Origin: an uncultured Candidatus Saccharibacteria bacterium
GTDB taxonomy: Bacteria; Patescibacteria; Saccharimonadia; Saccharimonadales; UBA6022
DNA: 6,647 nt
Assembly: GCA_946479115.1 (NCBI GenBank)
Contig: CAMLED010000050.1
Location: 1-6,647, forward strand
Reading direction: 5' to 3'
Below the pieces are notes generated by a model. The model worked only from the letters and a program-made list of their open reading frames with translations, was not told where the DNA came from and ran no database searches. The translations under genes and the position numbers were made by a program. Shown piece after piece: positions 5,889-6,647 of the stretch (position 1 is its first letter; each line of letters begins with the position of its first letter).

Positions 5889-5915
5889 GGGGAGAGTGTG
5901 TGGGCGACTCTCCCC
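5889..5915 (-). terminator. GC-rich hairpin between the two secreted-protein genes
   Basis: GGGGAGAGT (5889-5897) and ACTCTCCCC (5907-5915) form a perfect 9-bp stem with a nine-base loop, extendable by a T-G and a G-C pair. On the minus strand it begins about 49 bases after the stop of the 197-codon gene and is followed by ACCTAGAATTTATTCTT. The U-rich part is interrupted and starts late, so termination would be partial. It could act as a leaky terminator that gives the upstream gene more transcript than the downstream one, or as an RNA-stabilising 3' structure. Confidence 0.5.
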
Positions 5916-5917
5916 GC

Positions 5918-5967
5918 GTGCGTCGGTCGCACTATGTAGCTATAAAGGCTATATAGTCCGTGGACTA
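5918..5967 (-). other. Cluster of small hairpins after the 197-codon gene
   Basis: Beside the main hairpin the gap holds GTGCG/CGCAC around five bases (5918-5932), TAGC/GCTA around seven bases (5937-5951), and TAGTC/GACTA around four bases (5954-5967), the last overlapping the stop codon. Each is short; together they suggest a structured 3' end of the upstream transcript. Confidence 0.35.
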
Positions 5968-6558
5968 GTTAGTAACGTCAAAGCGAACAGTTGTAGTGTT
6001 CTCGTTTGAAGCGCTACCAGTTGTTGCATCACCACCTGTGGTGTTGTGACGAACAGTGGCGTCACCAGTAGATGCAGTTTGGTAGTTGTGGTTGCTAACG
6101 TACAAATCATTGTCGTTATTAATGTCCACGTTGCTCCTGTTTTCAAACGTTACAGTGTTGTATGAGTCAGGACCAGTGTTGTCGATGCTTGCGCTATTGT
6201 CACCAGCGCCACCAGCACCAGCAGCCATAGCTGCACCTACAGAACCTGAGTTATCGACACTCACTGAAGCGTCAAAAGCGTTCATGTTCGATGCATCACC
6301 ACTTGTGGCATCACCACCAGTTGTGTTGTCGCGAACTTCGGCTTCACCTGACCAAGCTTTTTGCGAGTTATCATTGCGCACACTCAAATCATTGTCATTA
6401 TCAATATCAACCCGTTGTGATGATTCACTGTGGATCTTATTAACAGAGTCTGGGCCGGTCGTATCAATCGTACCAGTTGTTGCACCGGCAAAACCTGACA
6501 ACCCGACGACAAGTCCAAGTGACAATACTGCTGCGCCTAGTTTCTTTTGAATTTTCAT
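5965..6558 (-). CDS. Small secreted acidic two-repeat protein, function unknown
   Basis: The 197-residue protein has a signal peptide (residues 1-26, basic start KIQKK, hydrophobic core, likely cut after AGA). Two repeats follow, at about 30-103 and 124-197, joined by a Gly/Ala-rich linker (105-119). Each repeat has TGPDS, then VDI[DN]NDNDL, then [ST]G[DE]A[TE]V, then NTTGGDAT[ST]G. The mature protein is rich in Asp, Asn, Thr and Gly, poor in Lys, and has no cysteine or C-terminal membrane helix, so it should be released or assembled outside the cell. The Asp/Asn runs might bind calcium, but no canonical EF-hand or RTX nonapeptide is present. Start ATG 6558 follows AAAGGAGGG six bases upstream. 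The core motif is the same as in the anchored 598-residue protein, so the two may form one structure. Similar small proteins occur, as far as I remember, in Saccharibacteria genomes. Confidence 0.88.
   Translation of the reverse strand: MKIQKKLGAAVLSLGLVVGLSGFAGATTGTIDTTGPDSVNKIHSESSQRVDIDNDNDLSVRNDNSQKAWSGEAEVRDNTTGGDATSGDASNMNAFDASVSVDNSGSVGAAMAAGAGGAGDNSASIDNTGPDSYNTVTFENRSNVDINNDNDLYVSNHNYQTASTGDATVRHNTTGGDATTGSASNENTTTVRFDVTN
5968..6471 (-). repeat. Two repeats of the acidic secreted protein
   Basis: Copies cover about 6250-6471 and 5968-6189, a 94-codon period. Identical blocks include TGPDS, NDNDL, and NTTGGDAT, while the flanks differ. DNA identity is moderate, so the duplication is old or maintained by selection on the protein. 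Confidence 0.8.
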
Positions 6559-6563
6559 GTTAA

Positions 6564-6572
6564 CCCTCCTTT
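6564..6572 (-). promoter_or_regulatory. Strong ribosome binding site of the 197-codon gene
   Basis: AAAGGAGGG on the minus strand, with GGAGG at 6565-6569 six bases before the ATG. Confidence 0.8.
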
Positions 6573-6647
6573 ATTTATTGATAATTATTGTTCGGGTGCT
6601 CGCCCGACCAAGATAGATAGACGTCTACCTGGGTCGCACGACCACTC
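6573..6647 (-). promoter_or_regulatory. Upstream region of the 197-codon gene with hairpins
   Basis: On the minus strand a weak promoter is possible: TTGGTC (6606-6611) and TAATTA (6582-6587) with an 18-base spacer. The same stretch holds TCGGG/CCCGA around six bases (6592-6607), the palindrome TAGACGTCTA (6618-6627) and GGTCG/CGACC (6632-6643). The hairpin followed by an AT-rich run and then a strong ribosome binding site copies the layout upstream of the 598-codon gene, so this may be the 3' end of another gene lying beyond the right edge. Confidence 0.3.

Noticed and set aside
6086..6550. A long open plus-strand frame opposite the 197-codon gene
   Set aside because: It is antisense to a protein with signal peptide, strong ribosome binding site and repeats; its openness follows from the Asn/Thr/Gly/Ala codons of the repeats, and its translation has no recognisable domain.

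Overview
The window (about 45% GC by eye) looks like chromosomal DNA of a Candidate Phyla Radiation bacterium, most likely Candidatus Saccharibacteria. The grounds are the histidine kinase box ASHQLRTPATG, a single-domain response regulator with an 'MSNLSSGSE' segment and a KS instead of KP after the conserved lysine, and Asn/Thr/Gly-rich secreted proteins built on an 'SGDATVxxNTTGGDATTG' repeat. This placement rests on remembered family resemblance, not on a search. The standard code fits: TAA, TAG and TGA all serve as stops.

Left part (1-738): the first bases of a minus-strand gene leave the window at the left edge (it begins MAKNIPNILII, possibly a response regulator). A gene for a 127-residue four-helix membrane protein of unknown function (191-574, minus) follows. 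It is divergent from the kinase genes and shares a 155-bp promoter region with them.

Centre (739-4047, plus): a signalling cluster. It encodes a soluble GAF-like/coiled-coil/PAS histidine kinase, a second soluble PAS histidine kinase whose core is clearly paralogous, and a CheY-like receiver. The receiver gene overlaps the second kinase gene by 8 bp and starts with GTG. Neither kinase has membrane segments and the receiver has no output domain, so the pathway probably senses a cytoplasmic signal and acts by protein-protein contact.

Right part (4048-6647, minus): two secreted repeat proteins. The downstream one (598 residues) has a signal peptide, an aromatic NP-T motif pair, four repeats of about 95 residues and a C-terminal membrane anchor. 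The upstream one (197 residues) has a signal peptide and two shorter, very acidic repeats with the same core motif, and no anchor. They are separated by 120 bp holding a strong hairpin. The 598-residue gene converges on the receiver gene with no intergenic base between the two stop codons. A perfect 10-bp inverted repeat lies inside the receiver gene just beyond that junction.

The least explained element is the pair of secreted proteins sharing one repeat module, one soluble and one anchored, beside a two-kinase signalling cluster. A functional link between them is inference from position only. No RNA genes, mobile elements or CRISPR arrays were recognised, and no gene-free stretch exceeds 300 bases.
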